64,000 nucleotides of DNA, taken from the NCBI RefSeq assembly GCF_022664465.1, contig NZ_JAKREV010000003.1, forward strand, positions 1 through 64,000, written 5' to 3'. Under the pieces are notes generated by a model. The model made no database searches. It worked only from the letters and a program-made list of their open reading frames with translations, and had not been told where the DNA came from. Below, piece by piece: positions 8,545-18,343 of this stretch. This stretch comes from Sphingomonas hankookensis (GTDB lineage: Bacteria; Pseudomonadota; Alphaproteobacteria; Sphingomonadales; Sphingomonadaceae). The translations under genes were made by a program, and so were the position numbers. Numbering within the stretch: the first letter of the stretch is position 1; the number at the start of each line of letters is the position of its first letter.

Positions 8545-9693
8545 ATGATAATTGCTGCGACCACCGATTTTCGCGAAGCCGCCCGGCGGCGGCTGCCGCC
8601 GTTCCTGTTCCATTATATCGACGGCGGCGCCTATGCCGAACATACGCTGCGCCACAATGTGTCGGACCTGTCGCAGGTTGAATTGCGCCAGCGCGTGCTG
8701 CGCGATGTCGCCGACCTGACGCTCGACACCGAATTGTTCGGCACGAAGCTGGCGATGCCGGTGGTGCTGGCCCCGGTCGGGCTGACCGGCATGTATGCGC
8801 GGCGGGGCGAAGTGCAGGCGGCGCGGGCGGCGGCGGTGAAGGGCGTCCCCTTCACCCTGTCGACCGTGTCGGTCTGCGCGATCAAGGAAGTGCAGGACGC
8901 GTCGAGCGCACCGATCTGGTTCCAGCTCTATGTATTGAAGGATCGCGGGTTCATGCGCGACGCGCTGGAACGGGCGCAGGCGGCGGGGGTGACGACATTG
9001 GTCTTCACCGTCGACATGCCGGTGCCGGGCGCGCGCTATCGCGACGCCCATTCGGGCATGTCGGGGCCGAACGCCGCGTTCCGGCGGATGGTGCAGGCGG
9101 CAACGCATCCGCGCTGGGCGTGGGACGTCGGGTTGCACGGGCGACCCCACGATCTGGGCAACATCTCCACCTATCGCGGTACGCCGACGAAGCTGGAGGA
9201 TTATATCGGCTGGCTGGGCGCGAATTTCGATCCGTCGATCGCGTGGCGCGACCTCGAATGGATTCGCGACATGTGGAAGGGCTCGATCGTCATCAAGGGC
9301 ATTCTCGACCCCGACGATGCGCAGGATGCGGTGCGCTTCGGCGCCGACGGGATCGTCGTGTCGAACCATGGCGGGCGACAGCTCGATGGCGTGCTGTCGA
9401 CCGTCCGCGCGCTGCCCCCCATCGCCGACAAGGTGAAGGGCCAGATCAGGATCCTCGTCGATTCCGGCATCCGTTCGGGTCTGGACGTAGTGCGGATGCT
9501 GGCGCTGGGGGCGGATGCGACGCTCATCGGCCGCGCGTTCATCTACGCGCTGGCCGCGGGCGGCGAGGCCGGGGTGACGAAGCTGTTGTCGCTGTTCGAG
9601 GCGGAGATGCGCGTCGCGATGGCGCTGACCGGCGTGCGCAGTATCGCGGAGATCGACCGGTCGGCGTTGGTGCGGGGCGATGTGGCGCTCTGA
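8545..9693 (+). CDS. lldD: FMN-dependent L-lactate dehydrogenase
   Basis: LldD oxidises L-lactate to pyruvate and passes electrons to the quinone pool at the inner membrane. The 382-residue sequence is very close to the E. coli enzyme as I recall it. It has the N-terminal [20 protein letters not shown], the FMN-binding [15 protein letters not shown], the substrate segment [19 protein letters not shown], and the active-site [10 protein letters not shown] with catalytic His, then DSGIRSG and [14 protein letters not shown] 8545 aligns with the start of characterised family members. The codons further upstream add a Pro-rich stretch unlike the family. No lactate permease or regulator gene is adjacent. 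Confidence 0.95.
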   Translation: MIIAATTDFREAARRRLPPFLFHYIDGGAYAEHTLRHNVSDLSQVELRQRVLRDVADLTLDTELFGTKLAMPVVLAPVGLTGMYARRGEVQAARAAAVKGVPFTLSTVSVCAIKEVQDASSAPIWFQLYVLKDRGFMRDALERAQAAGVTTLVFTVDMPVPGARYRDAHSGMSGPNAAFRRMVQAATHPRWAWDVGLHGRPHDLGNISTYRGTPTKLEDYIGWLGANFDPSIAWRDLEWIRDMWKGSIVIKGILDPDDAQDAVRFGADGIVVSNHGGRQLDGVLSTVRALPPIADKVKGQIRILVDSGIRSGLDVVRMLALGADATLIGRAFIYALAAGGEAGVTKLLSLFEAEMRVAMALTGVRSIAEIDRSALVRGDVAL

Positions 9694-9710
9694 CCACATA
9701 CCCCACGATC

Positions 9711-9792
9711 GTCACCCCAGCGCAGGCTAGGGTCTCCCTGTTGCGAAGCGCGGCGCTCGCCACGAGGAAACCCCAGCCTGCGCTGGAGTGAC
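9711..9792. repeat. intergenic paired palindrome, 'GTCACCCCAGC' family, copy 1
   Basis: GTCACCCCAGCGCAGGCTAGG at the left is mirrored by CCCAGCCTGCGCTGGAGTGAC at the right around a variable centre. It lies between convergent lldD and msrB. A related copy is at 60215-60294 and a lone half at about 46440-46461. Confidence 0.75.
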
Positions 9793-9835
9793 AATTCTGG
9801 TCAAGGGAATGCGAGTAGAGCAAGATCGCCCACGC

Positions 9836-10279
9836 CTACCCCTCGACCTGGTCGAGATACGCCCCATACCCTTCGTCCGCCATTGCCTCGCGCGGGACGA
9901 AGCGTAGCGCCGCCGAATTGATGCAGTAGCGCAGGCCACCCCGGTCGCGCGGCCCATCCGGAAAGACATGCCCCAGATGGCTGTCGCCGCCCGCCGAACG
10001 CACTTCGGTGCGGACCATGCCGTGCGTCACGTCACGCAGTTCGGCGACGTTGGCCGGCTCGATCGGCTTGGTGAAGCTTGGCCAGCCGCAATGCGAATCG
10101 AACTTGTCGGCCGATGCGAACAGCGGTTCGCCCGACACGATGTCGACATAGATGCCGGCGCGCTTCTCGTTCAGATATTCGCCGGTGCCGGGGCGCTCGG
10201 TACCGCTTTCCTGCGTCACATAGAATTGCTCGGGGGTCAGGCGGGCGATCGCCTCGTCGGTCTTGCGATAGTCGGTCAT
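9836..10279 (-). CDS. msrB: peptide-methionine (R)-S-oxide reductase
   Basis: MsrB repairs methionine-R-sulfoxide in oxidised proteins using thioredoxin. The 147-residue sequence has [10 protein letters not shown], the central motif [15 protein letters not shown], and the catalytic cysteine in [11 protein letters not shown]. The two CxxC pairs that bind structural zinc in many MsrB proteins are missing, so this is a zinc-free form. The cysteine of HCGWPSF may act as the resolving residue. AAGGAAG lies upstream of ATG 10279. It follows the dienelactone hydrolase gene by 55 bases on the same strand. Confidence 0.95.
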   Translation of the reverse strand: MTDYRKTDEAIARLTPEQFYVTQESGTERPGTGEYLNEKRAGIYVDIVSGEPLFASADKFDSHCGWPSFTKPIEPANVAELRDVTHGMVRTEVRSAGGDSHLGHVFPDGPRDRGGLRYCINSAALRFVPREAMADEGYGAYLDQVEG

Positions 10280-10334
10280 GGTGCTTCCTTCGTTGCCCGA
10301 TAGATGGTGCGCGGGCACCCGCCCGGCAACCGGA

Positions 10335-11045
10335 TCAGAACAGTTCGGCAAGGAACGCCGTGGTCGATTCCCACGACCGGCGATCGGCATCGGCGTCGTA
10401 CGCCATGCCCTTTTCGGGCGCGGCGGCATGCGGGTTGGTGAAGGCGTGCATCGCCCGACCATGCGCGTGGAGCTGCCAGTCGGCGTCGCGCCCGCCCATT
10501 TCGTCGGCAAAGGCCAGCACCTTGTCCGGCGCGGCCATCGGATCGCGCCAGCCATGTTCGACTAGCACCTTCGCCGCGATCGCGCCGTCCTGACCCAGGT
10601 CGTTGCCGTCGAGCATCCCGTGCAGGCTGACCACGCCCAGCACCCCGTCCGCCCCGCCGCGCGCGAGGTCAAGGACGCACAACCCGCCGAAGCAATAGCC
10701 GATCGCCGCGATCCGCGATGCATCGACCCGGTCGAGCGTGGCGGCGAACGCGACGCCTGCCTGCATCCGCTGCAACAACGCGGCGCGATCCGACAGCAGC
10801 GGGTTGATCAGGTGGGTGTTGTCGCCCGACGGGTCGCCCTTCACATCCTTGCCGAACATATCGATCGCAATGCCGACATAGCCGAGTTCGGCCAGCCGCC
10901 CGGCCGTCTTGTGTTCGGCGTCGCCGCGCCCGGCCCATTGATGCGCGATCAGCACAGCCGGCGCCTTGGACGCATCAGCCGGAAATGCCACCCCGGCCTG
11001 CAACACCGTATCGCCATCGCGATAGTCGAACTGTTCCACCGTCAT
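10335..11045 (-). CDS. dienelactone hydrolase family protein
   Basis: This 236-residue alpha/beta hydrolase carries the cysteine nucleophile elbow GYCFGG (Cys118), [13 protein letters not shown] near the oxyanion hole, and a late [10 protein letters not shown] with the catalytic His. A Cys-Asp-His triad is typical of dienelactone hydrolases, which open lactone rings in chlorocatechol breakdown. Many family members act on other esters. No aromatic-degradation gene is nearby, so the substrate is unknown. It is divergent from the GH16 gene with a 130-base shared promoter region. Confidence 0.87.
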   Translation of the reverse strand: MTVEQFDYRDGDTVLQAGVAFPADASKAPAVLIAHQWAGRGDAEHKTAGRLAELGYVGIAIDMFGKDVKGDPSGDNTHLINPLLSDRAALLQRMQAGVAFAATLDRVDASRIAAIGYCFGGLCVLDLARGGADGVLGVVSLHGMLDGNDLGQDGAIAAKVLVEHGWRDPMAAPDKVLAFADEMGGRDADWQLHAHGRAMHAFTNPHAAAPEKGMAYDADADRRSWESTTAFLAELF

Positions 11046-11175
11046 GCGTCTGCTCCGATCCGAAAAGTTGCGCCTTGAACGTCGCGTATCGACAGGGGTT
11101 GCGCGAGGACAGGTCCCCTCCGTACGATATGGCGCGAAGCACCGGCATGCGGCCGCAATTATAGGAGCTTGATCG

Positions 11176-12018
11176 ATGCGTATGCTATGGGCGGCCGTGA
11201 CCCTCGGCCTGAGCGCGGCGGCACCGGCGCAGGACAAGCCGACGCTGGGCGCCAGCAACCAGTCGGTCAACGTGGCGATCGCGCCGCCAGCGACGAAACC
11301 GACCTTCGCCGACGAGTTTTCGGGCAAGACGATCGATCCGGCGAACTGGCGCTTCGACACCAGTCGCAACCGCGACGGGTGGTACAACAACGAACGGCAA
11401 TATTATTCGCCCGCCAACACTCCCGCCAATGCCCGCGTCGAAAAAGGCGCGCTGGTGATCGAGGCGCGGCGCGAGAAACCCAAGGGCGCGGATTCGGGCG
11501 GGCAGGCCTATACCTCCGCCCGGATCGTTTCGACAAAAGCGATGGGATACGGCTTCTACGACATCCGCGCGAAGCTGCCGTGCGGGCGCGGTATCTGGCC
11601 GGCATTGTGGATGGTCCCGCCCACCGGGGGCTGGCCCGCAGGCGGGGAGATCGATATCCTCGAACTGGTCGGCTTCGACCCCGGGCAGGTCCACGCAACA
11701 CTGCACAGTTCGGCGTTCAACCACGCCAAGGGAACGCAGCGCGGCGGGTCGATGAAGCTGCCGACGGCGTGCGGCGAATGGCACAACTACCAGCTCGACT
11801 GGAGCCCCCAGGCGATTACCATCGGCGTTGACGGGCGCGGCTATATGCGCGTCGCCAACGATCAGCCCGGCGGGCAGGCGGCATGGCCGTTCGACAAGCC
11901 GTTCAACCTGATCATGAACGTCGCCGTCGGTGGTGACTGGGGCGGCAAGATGGGCATCGACGACAGCAAATTCCCGCAATCGATGCAGGTCGACTACGTC
12001 CGCTACTGGCAGCGCTGA
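11176..12018 (+). CDS. secreted glycoside hydrolase family 16 (laminarinase-like)
   Basis: This 280-residue enzyme has a signal peptide (MRMLWAAVTLGLSAAAPAQ) and a single GH16 domain from about residue 40. The active-site motif EIDILE places the nucleophile at Glu158 and the acid/base at Glu163. FADEFSG, NNERQYY, WPALWMVPP and NVAVGGDWGG match beta-1,3-glucanases of the family. It would hydrolyse beta-1,3- or mixed-linked glucans in the periplasm or medium. TAGGAG precedes the ATG. Its last 16 bases overlap the 3' end of the convergent cobC-type gene. Confidence 0.9.
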   Translation: MRMLWAAVTLGLSAAAPAQDKPTLGASNQSVNVAIAPPATKPTFADEFSGKTIDPANWRFDTSRNRDGWYNNERQYYSPANTPANARVEKGALVIEARREKPKGADSGGQAYTSARIVSTKAMGYGFYDIRAKLPCGRGIWPALWMVPPTGGWPAGGEIDILELVGFDPGQVHATLHSSAFNHAKGTQRGGSMKLPTACGEWHNYQLDWSPQAITIGVDGRGYMRVANDQPGGQAAWPFDKPFNLIMNVAVGGDWGGKMGIDDSKFPQSMQVDYVRYWQR

Positions 12019-12545
12019 AGCGTCACAAACTCTCCGCAGGCGGGAATGAAGTCGACCGCTTGGGCAAGCGGTGCACCGGCCTGCAGCGCGCGTAGCGTCG
12101 CGATCGGCCCGCCATGCGCGACCACCAGCACGGTCGTGGCGACAGGCAGCGCGCCCCACGCCGCCTGCACCCGATCGGCAAGGTCGCGTCCGGTCTCCCC
12201 GCCGCCGGGACGATAGGTTTCCGGATCGGTCATCATTCCATCCATCGCCGCGCCGCTGTCCCGCCAGATCGCGTCCCACGACCGCCCCTCCCACGCGGCG
12301 AAGTCGCGTTCCAGCCAACGGGGGTCGGCGATCACCGGCACCCCCTGCGCCGCGCCGATCCATTCGGCCAGTCGCCGCGTGCGGATCGCCCCCGAATGGA
12401 CGACCGCATCGACCGGCGCGATCTCGCCCACGATCCGGCGTGCCATCGCCCAGCCCGCGCGGTTCCACCCCATGTCCGACCGGCCATAGCAGCGCCCCTT
12501 CCACGCCGCCGCGACCGGCGGGTGGCGCAGCAGCAGGACGCTCAC
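12003..12545 (-). CDS. cobC: histidine phosphatase, probable alpha-ribazole phosphatase
   Basis: The likely role is removal of phosphate from alpha-ribazole phosphate or adenosylcobalamin phosphate at the end of nucleotide-loop assembly. The 180-residue protein begins SVLLLRHPPVAAAWKGRCYG. The phospho-accepting His is in LRHPP where most relatives have RHG, and the second active-site His is in VVAHGGPI. The start is GTG at 12545, overlapping the cobS stop as GTGA. It is the last gene of the cobalamin operon. The family is broad, so position in the operon carries much of the weight. The 3' end overlaps GH16 by 16 bases. Confidence 0.8.
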   Translation of the reverse strand: MSVLLLRHPPVAAAWKGRCYGRSDMGWNRAGWAMARRIVGEIAPVDAVVHSGAIRTRRLAEWIGAAQGVPVIADPRWLERDFAAWEGRSWDAIWRDSGAAMDGMMTDPETYRPGGGETGRDLADRVQAAWGALPVATTVLVVAHGGPIATLRALQAGAPLAQAVDFIPACGEFVTLQRCQ

Positions 12546-13330
12546 CGCGCCGCGACCGCCAGCAACAGCGCCAATTGTCCCATCGCCGCGGCAAAGCCGA
12601 GACAGTCGCCGGTACTCCCCCCGATCCGCCGCAACACGAAGCGCCGCAGCCACCACAGCAGCCCCGCCATCGCCAGCAACGCGGCAAGCGTCGCACCGGG
12701 CCGCAGCCATGCGATCGGCGCCATCCCCGGCAACGCAAGCAGCATCGCCATCGCCAGCCGCCTCGGCGGCATCCGCCCGGCCCGCGCCGCCGATCCCTGC
12801 CCGACCGACGCCACGATCGCCGCCAGCGTCACCGCGCATAGTCGCCCGACCGTCGCCGCGCCGATGATCGCGGCACTCGCCAGCAACGGCGGCAGCGCCA
12901 CCATCGCCGCCACCCGCAACAGCACGACCAAGCCCAGCCCCAGCGTGCCATAGCTGCCGATCCGGCTGTCCTTCATGATCGCCAGCGCCCGCTCGCCGCT
13001 GACCGTCCCGCCGAACGCGTCGCAGAAATCGGCGACGGCATCCTCGTGGAACGCTCCGGTCAACAGCGCCTCGACCATCAGCGCCAGCACCGCCGCGACC
13101 CACACCGGCCAGAACGCCTGCGCGCCCACGAACACGAACGCAGTTACCGCCCCGATCAGCGACCCGACCGGCGGCAACCACGCCAGCGCCCGCGCCAGCC
13201 CGTCCGCCGCCTGATCCGCGCTCAACCGCGCGAGGATCGGCACCGGCACCCGGGTAAGGAACTGGACCGCCAGCAGCGGCGGTACCCAGCGCGGCGTCTC
13301 AATCGGCACGGTCCGCCCCGATCGCATCAA
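12542..13330 (-). CDS. cobS: adenosylcobinamide-GDP ribazoletransferase
   Basis: CobS is an inner-membrane enzyme that joins adenosylcobinamide-GDP to alpha-ribazole (phosphate) to finish the lower ligand loop. The 262-residue sequence has PPLLAVQFLTRVPVP near the start, the acidic motif GAFHEDAVADFCDAFGG, KDSRIGSYG, and GGSTGDCLG, set among six or so hydrophobic segments. These are the CobS signatures. The ATG at 13330 overlaps cobT by 32 bases. A GTG at 13309 would be an alternative start. GTGA overlap with the next gene indicates coupling. Confidence 0.93.
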   Translation of the reverse strand: MMRSGRTVPIETPRWVPPLLAVQFLTRVPVPILARLSADQAADGLARALAWLPPVGSLIGAVTAFVFVGAQAFWPVWVAAVLALMVEALLTGAFHEDAVADFCDAFGGTVSGERALAIMKDSRIGSYGTLGLGLVVLLRVAAMVALPPLLASAAIIGAATVGRLCAVTLAAIVASVGQGSAARAGRMPPRRLAMAMLLALPGMAPIAWLRPGATLAALLAMAGLLWWLRRFVLRRIGGSTGDCLGFAAAMGQLALLLAVAAR

Positions 13331-14303
13331 GGCGCACGACGTCGTTCAGCAGCGCCGCCGCCGCGTCGAGCAGCGGCAGTGCCACCAGCGCCCCGCTCCC
13401 CTCGCCCAGCCGCATCTCCCAATCGAGCAGCGGCGTCAGCCCCAGCGCCGCCAGCGCCGCGCCATGCCCCGGCTCGGCCGAGCGGTGCGCCGCGATCATC
13501 GCCTGTACGCTGCCCGGCGCCAACGCCTGCGCGATCAGTGCGGCGGCGGTCGCGACATAGCCGTCGAGCAGCAACGTGGCACCGCGCGCAGCCCCGGCCG
13601 CATAGAAGCCCGCCATCGCCGCAATCTCATATCCCGCAACCCCGGCGATGGCGTGGCGCAGGTCCGGTTCGGCCGCTGCCCGCGCACACGCCGCCGCGAC
13701 GACCGCGCGCTTGGTCGCCAGCACGCCATCGTCCGCCCCCGCACCCCGTCCGACCGCGGCGTCCGGATCGATCCCGGCGAGCAGTACGGTCAGGCACGCG
13801 GCGGGCGTCGTATTGCCGATCCCCATCTCCCCCGCGATCAACAGCACCGCTCCCGCATCGATCGCGGCATCGGCTTCGCTGGCACCGACGGCCCATGCCG
13901 CATCGAACTGCGCGCGCGTGAGCGCCGGCGCCTGCCCCAGCGGCGCGCTGCCATCACTGACCCGCGCATCACTAAAGAAACTGCCCCCCACAACGCGCGG
14001 CCCCATCATCCCGACATCGACCAGCCGGAGCGGACAATCGGCAGCGGCGGCCAGCGCATTGCTCGTCGCCTGACCCGACAGGATCGTCGCGACCATCATC
14101 TGCGTCACTTCGGACGGCCAAGCCGATACCCCCTCGCCGACACAGCCATGGTCGCCGGCAAACAGCACCGCGCGGCGCGGCGCGGTCCGTGCATCCACCC
14201 GCCTTTGCGTCAGCGCCAGCTCGGTCGCCAGCGCCTCCAGCCGCCCCATCGCCCCGCGCGGTTTCGCCAGCGCGTCCAGATGCGCGCGTATCTCGTCGAT
14301 CAA
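13299..14303 (-). CDS. cobT: nicotinate-nucleotide:dimethylbenzimidazole phosphoribosyltransferase
   Basis: CobT makes alpha-ribazole phosphate from nicotinate mononucleotide and 5,6-dimethylbenzimidazole. The 334-residue protein has KPRGAMGRLEALA near residue 15, VLFAGDHGCVGEGVSAWPSEVT, the GEMGIGNTTPAA motif, and ECR-like ALGLTPLLDWEMRLGEGSGA near the C-terminus with the catalytic Glu. The chosen start is TTG at 14303, giving the overlap TTGA with the cobQ stop and a GGAGAAG ribosome site. This gives a family-typical N-terminus. It is the partner of cobS directly downstream. Confidence 0.93.
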   Translation of the reverse strand: MIDEIRAHLDALAKPRGAMGRLEALATELALTQRRVDARTAPRRAVLFAGDHGCVGEGVSAWPSEVTQMMVATILSGQATSNALAAAADCPLRLVDVGMMGPRVVGGSFFSDARVSDGSAPLGQAPALTRAQFDAAWAVGASEADAAIDAGAVLLIAGEMGIGNTTPAACLTVLLAGIDPDAAVGRGAGADDGVLATKRAVVAAACARAAAEPDLRHAIAGVAGYEIAAMAGFYAAGAARGATLLLDGYVATAAALIAQALAPGSVQAMIAAHRSAEPGHGAALAALGLTPLLDWEMRLGEGSGALVALPLLDAAAALLNDVVRLDAIGADRAD

Positions 14304-15757
14304 ACCGCTTCTCCCGCAATCGCCAGCAGCGCATCGATATCGAGCGCCGCCTCCAACGCCCGCGCCACCCCGTCGAGCGCGGCGTCGATCCGCTCGCGCC
14401 GGTCGAGCGGGTCGGCGGTCCCGCCGATCCGCGCCAGCAGCGCCGCGCGCGCATCCGCCCCGTCGAACAGGCCATGGACATAGCAACCGCCGATCTGCCC
14501 GTCGCGTGCGGTAGCGCCATCGTGCGTCCCGTCGGCGAAGCGCAGCAGCGGCGGCGTATCGGGTGCCACTTCGGTCACCCCGGCATGAATCTCATACCCG
14601 GCAAAGGTCGCCCCACCCGCCAGCGTCCCCAGCACCGGCCGCGTCGTCTTGGCCCGCGCGATCACCGTTTCAACCGGGAGCAGCCCCAGCCCGGCGGCGC
14701 TCCCCGCCGGTCCCTCGATCCCGTTCGGGTCGGCGATATGGGTGCCGAGCATCTGATACCCGCCGCAAATCCCCAATACCTGACCCCCGCGCCGGACATG
14801 GCCGGCCAGGTCGATGTCCCACCCCTGTGCACGGAAGAAGGCGAGGTCGGCGATCGTCGCCTTGGTCCCCGGCAGGATGACCAGCGCGGCATCGCCCGGC
14901 AGTGGCTGGCCAGGTGGCACCATGGCCAGCCGCACACCGGGATCATGCGCGAGCGCATCGAAATCGTCGAAATTGGCGATGCGCGACAACATCGGCACCG
15001 CGATCAGCGGCCCCTCGCCGCCAACAACCCCGCGCCCCAGCGCCACCGCATCCTCGGCCGGCAACAGCGCGGCATCGGCCAGCCACGGTACCAACCCGAT
15101 ATCGCGCCATCCGGTCCGCCGGGCGATCTCCGTCCGACCATCGTCGAACAGCGTCGGATCACCGCGAAACTTGTTGACCAGGAAACCGCGGATCATCGCC
15201 GCGTCGGCCGGGTCGATCACCGCCTGCGTCCCCACCAGCGCCGCAATCACCCCGCCGCGATCGATATCGCCCGCCAGCACCACCGGCACCCGCGCCGCCC
15301 GGGCAAAGCCCATATTGGCGATGTCGCCGGCGCGCAGGTTGATCTCGGCGGGCGACCCAGCGCCCTCGACCACCACGATATCCGCGCCGCGCGCCAGTCG
15401 GTGATAGGCGGACAGTACGGCGTCCAGCAGCTCGGGCCGCCGCCGCCGATAATCGCCCGCCGCCATCGTGCCTGCCACCCGTCCTCCGACGACCAGCTGC
15501 GACGTGCGGTCGCTCTGCGGTTTCAACAGCACGGGGTTCATGTCTGTCGTCGGCGCGACGCGACACGCCATCGCCTGCAACGCCTGCGCCCGGCCGATCT
15601 CGCCACCATCGGCACAGACCGCGGCGTTGTTCGACATGTTCTGCGCCTTGAACGGCCGCACCGTCATCCCGCGGTTCGTGAGCAGCCGGCAGAGGCCTGC
15701 GACCAGCACCGACTTGCCGACGTCCGATCCCGTCCCCTGGATCATCACCGCACCCAT
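14300..15757 (-). CDS. cobQ: adenosylcobyric acid synthase (glutamine-hydrolysing)
   Basis: CobQ (CbiP) amidates four side chains of adenosylcobyrinic diamide to give adenosylcobyric acid. The 485-residue product opens MGAVMIQGTGSDVGKS, a P-loop-like ATP site typical of the family. The C-terminal class I glutaminase has Cys in GICGGYQMLG and His in YVHGLFDG. ATG 15757 aligns with the usual N-terminus and overlaps cbiB by 13 bases. An ATG at 15745 would form TGATG but would lose residues normally present. Its presence means the locus handles cobyrinic-level intermediates as well as cobinamide. Confidence 0.94.
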   Translation of the reverse strand: MGAVMIQGTGSDVGKSVLVAGLCRLLTNRGMTVRPFKAQNMSNNAAVCADGGEIGRAQALQAMACRVAPTTDMNPVLLKPQSDRTSQLVVGGRVAGTMAAGDYRRRRPELLDAVLSAYHRLARGADIVVVEGAGSPAEINLRAGDIANMGFARAARVPVVLAGDIDRGGVIAALVGTQAVIDPADAAMIRGFLVNKFRGDPTLFDDGRTEIARRTGWRDIGLVPWLADAALLPAEDAVALGRGVVGGEGPLIAVPMLSRIANFDDFDALAHDPGVRLAMVPPGQPLPGDAALVILPGTKATIADLAFFRAQGWDIDLAGHVRRGGQVLGICGGYQMLGTHIADPNGIEGPAGSAAGLGLLPVETVIARAKTTRPVLGTLAGGATFAGYEIHAGVTEVAPDTPPLLRFADGTHDGATARDGQIGGCYVHGLFDGADARAALLARIGGTADPLDRRERIDAALDGVARALEAALDIDALLAIAGEAV

Positions 15758-16617
15758 GCGAATCCCCCGATCAGCAACCACAGCAACAGGCAGGCGGTGC
15801 GATAGATGCGCAACGCCGCCATCAGGTCGCGCGCATCCGGGCGTGGGCCGTCGCCCAGCACGGCACGCGCCGCTACCTTGCCATCATAGCTGACCGGCCC
15901 GCCCAGCCGCCGCCCCAGCGCCCCCGCCATTGCCGCTTCGGGCCAGCCACCATTGGGGGAAGCGTGGCCGGGGGCGTCGCGCCACATCGTGCGCCAACCG
16001 CCCCGCCCGGCGATCGCCACCAGCGCGCCGGCGATGCGCGCCGGCACGAAGTTCACCACGTCGTCGGCTTTCGCCGACGCCCAGCCGAACGCCCGCAGTT
16101 CCGGCGTGCGGTGTCCGACCATCGAATCGGCGGTGTTGATCGTCTTCACCGCGAACAGCCCGGGCAGCCCGAACAGCAGGAGACCGATCGCCGGTGCCAC
16201 CACCCCGTCGCAGAAGCTCTCCGCCAAACTCTCGATCGCCGCCGTCGCCACCCCCGCATCGTTCAGCCGGTCGGTATCGCGCCCGACGATCATCGCCACC
16301 GCAGCGCGTGCCGCCGGCAGGTCGCCCGCCGCCAGCGGCTGCGCCACCGCGGCGACATGATCGTTGAGGCTGCGCTGCGCGAGCCCGGTCGTCGCGACCA
16401 GCACCGACACCACCGTCCCCAGCCGTTCGATCGCCAGCCCCAACGCGACCGACAGCGCGACCAGCAACACGACCAGCGCCACACCCTCCAACCGCCGTCG
16501 CCGGTTCCAGCGCGCCTCGAACCGATCGATCAGCACCCCGACGCCCATCACCGGATGCCACCACCGCCGCGGATAGCCGAACGCCGCTTCGACGATCAGC
16601 GCCGCCAGCGCGATCAC
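15745..16617 (-). CDS. cbiB: adenosylcobinamide-phosphate synthase
   Basis: CbiB (CobD in Pseudomonas naming) attaches the aminopropanol phosphate linker to adenosylcobyric acid in the inner membrane. The 290-residue protein shows FGYPRRWWHPVMGVG at the N-terminus, RDTDRLNDAGVATAAIESLAES, and KTINTADSMVGHRT, all family hallmarks, spread over four or five membrane segments. The start is GTG 16617 in a GTGA overlap with the upstream ABC ATPase gene. It uses the linker made by the decarboxylase encoded at 19751. Confidence 0.93.
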   Translation of the reverse strand: MIALAALIVEAAFGYPRRWWHPVMGVGVLIDRFEARWNRRRRLEGVALVVLLVALSVALGLAIERLGTVVSVLVATTGLAQRSLNDHVAAVAQPLAAGDLPAARAAVAMIVGRDTDRLNDAGVATAAIESLAESFCDGVVAPAIGLLLFGLPGLFAVKTINTADSMVGHRTPELRAFGWASAKADDVVNFVPARIAGALVAIAGRGGWRTMWRDAPGHASPNGGWPEAAMAGALGRRLGGPVSYDGKVAARAVLGDGPRPDARDLMAALRIYRTACLLLWLLIGGFAWVR

Positions 16618-17384
16618 CGCGCGACCGGCAGGATGTAGCGATGCCCCTGTGGCGTGCGCCCGATCTCGACGTCGATGCCATACGCCTCGGCGATCGCCGG
16701 CGCGGTCAGCACATCGTCCGCCGCGCCCGACGCGACGACGCGCCCGTCCTTCAGCAGCACCGCATCGTCGGCGACCCGCGCCGCCAGATGCAGGTCGTGC
16801 AGCACCAGCACCACGCCCCGTCCGCTGCCCGCGACCCCCCGCAACCGTGCCAGCACGTCGAGCTGGTGCGCGGGGTCGAGGCTGGCGAGCGGTTCGTCGG
16901 CCAGCAGCCAGTCGGGCTCGCCCGCCAGCACCCGCGCCAGCAGCGCCCGGCCACGCTCGCCGCCCGACAGCCGCTCGACCCCGCGCGTCGCGAACCCGGT
17001 CATGTCGGTCGCCGCCAGCGCCGCCGCCACCGCATCGCGGTCCGCCTGGCTCTCACCCCATCGCCCGCGATGCGCGAACCGGCCCAACCCGACCAAGGTC
17101 TGGACGTCGATGTCCCAGTGCACGTCGGCGGCCTGTGGCAGCAACCCGATCGCCCGCGCGCGCACCCACCGGTCGAGCGCCTGCACATCGGTGCCGCCCA
17201 GCCGCACCGCGCCGCGATCGGGCCGTCGCAGCGCGGCGAGGCAGGCTAGCAGGCTCGACTTGCCGGCACCGTTCGCGCCCAGCAGCGCGGTCACCCGTCC
17301 GGGCCGGAACGCAAACGACACGTCGTCCAGCACGCGCCGCCCGCCCAGCGTCAGGCGCACCGCATCGGCCACCAGATCGGTCAT
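16614..17384 (-). CDS. btuD: cobalamin ABC importer, ATP-binding subunit
   Basis: The 256-residue ATPase drives corrinoid import through BtuC. It has Walker A GANGAGKS (about 36-43), the Q loop in LLPQAAD, signature LSGGERGR, Walker B WLLADEP, and switch His in LHDLH. Iron-siderophore and haem ATPases look similar. The position in a B12 operon next to BtuC and BtuF decides the call. The ATG overlaps the btuC stop as ATGA. Confidence 0.9.
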   Translation of the reverse strand: MTDLVADAVRLTLGGRRVLDDVSFAFRPGRVTALLGANGAGKSSLLACLAALRRPDRGAVRLGGTDVQALDRWVRARAIGLLPQAADVHWDIDVQTLVGLGRFAHRGRWGESQADRDAVAAALAATDMTGFATRGVERLSGGERGRALLARVLAGEPDWLLADEPLASLDPAHQLDVLARLRGVAGSGRGVVLVLHDLHLAARVADDAVLLKDGRVVASGAADDVLTAPAIAEAYGIDVEIGRTPQGHRYILPVAR

Positions 17385-18343
17385 GCCAGCCTCCGGCGCA
17401 TCGCGAGGAGCAGGTAGAGGAAGAACGGCCCGCCGAGCATCGACATGGCGATGCCCAGCCGCAATTCGCTGACCGTCGGGGCCAGCCGAACGAGGCTGTC
17501 GGCCATCGTCAGCAGCACTGCGCCACCCAAGGCCGAAGGCAGCAGGATCGCCGAGGGCCGGTTGCCCGCCAGCGGCCGCACCAAATGCGGCACCATCAGC
17601 CCGACGAACCCGATGATCCCGGCCGATGCGACCGAAGCACCGACCGTCAGCGCGATGCCGGCGATCACCAGCCGTTGCAGCCGCACCGGATCGACCCCCA
17701 TCGATCGCGCCGCCGCCTCACCCAGCGTCAGCGCGTCGAGCGACCGCGCGGTCATCGCCAGCAGCGCCATGCCGATCCCGATCAACGGCGCGGCGACCTT
17801 CACATCGTCCCAGCTGCGATCGGTCAGCGCGCCCATCAGCCACACCACGATCTGCGACGACACGAACGGCGTCGGCGCGAGGCTGATGGCCAGTGCGGTC
17901 AGCGATCCGGCGATACTGGTCAGGATCATGCCGCCCAGCGTGAACAGGATCAGGCTGCCCGACCGCCCGGCGATCAGCGCCAGCAGCGCCATCGCAATCC
18001 CCGCCCCGGTCAGCGCGAAGCCGGGCAACAGCCACAGCTGAGCGGCATAGCCGAAATACAGCGCCAGCACCGCGCCGAACGCCGCGCCCGACGACACGCC
18101 GAACAGCCCCGGATCGGCCAGCGGGTTGCGCAGATACCCCTGCATCACCGCTCCCGACAGCCCCAGCGCCGCGCCGACCAGCATCGCCAGCACGGTGCGC
18201 GGCAGGCGCAGTTCGACGATGATGATGGAACGCGGATCTTCAACCGTCCATGCGTCGAGCGGGACCCACACCTTGCCCGCCGCGACCGACAGGCAGGCCG
18301 CCAGCAGGAGCGCGACGATCAGGCCGATGGTCAGCCGCTTCAT
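17381..18343 (-). CDS. btuC: cobalamin ABC importer, permease subunit
   Basis: BtuC forms the membrane channel of the corrinoid importer. The 320-residue FecCD-family protein has about nine to ten hydrophobic segments. It has the motif ELRLPRTVLAMLVGAALGLSG, then QGYLRNPLADPGLFGVSSGA, the coupling-helix region LTLGEAAARSMGV, and GFVGLMVPHLVRPLAG. The N-terminus is a single hydrophobic segment after MKRL. ATGA overlaps on both sides tie it to btuF and btuD. Confidence 0.92.
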   Translation of the reverse strand: MKRLTIGLIVALLLAACLSVAAGKVWVPLDAWTVEDPRSIIIVELRLPRTVLAMLVGAALGLSGAVMQGYLRNPLADPGLFGVSSGAAFGAVLALYFGYAAQLWLLPGFALTGAGIAMALLALIAGRSGSLILFTLGGMILTSIAGSLTALAISLAPTPFVSSQIVVWLMGALTDRSWDDVKVAAPLIGIGMALLAMTARSLDALTLGEAAARSMGVDPVRLQRLVIAGIALTVGASVASAGIIGFVGLMVPHLVRPLAGNRPSAILLPSALGGAVLLTMADSLVRLAPTVSELRLGIAMSMLGGPFFLYLLLAMRRRLA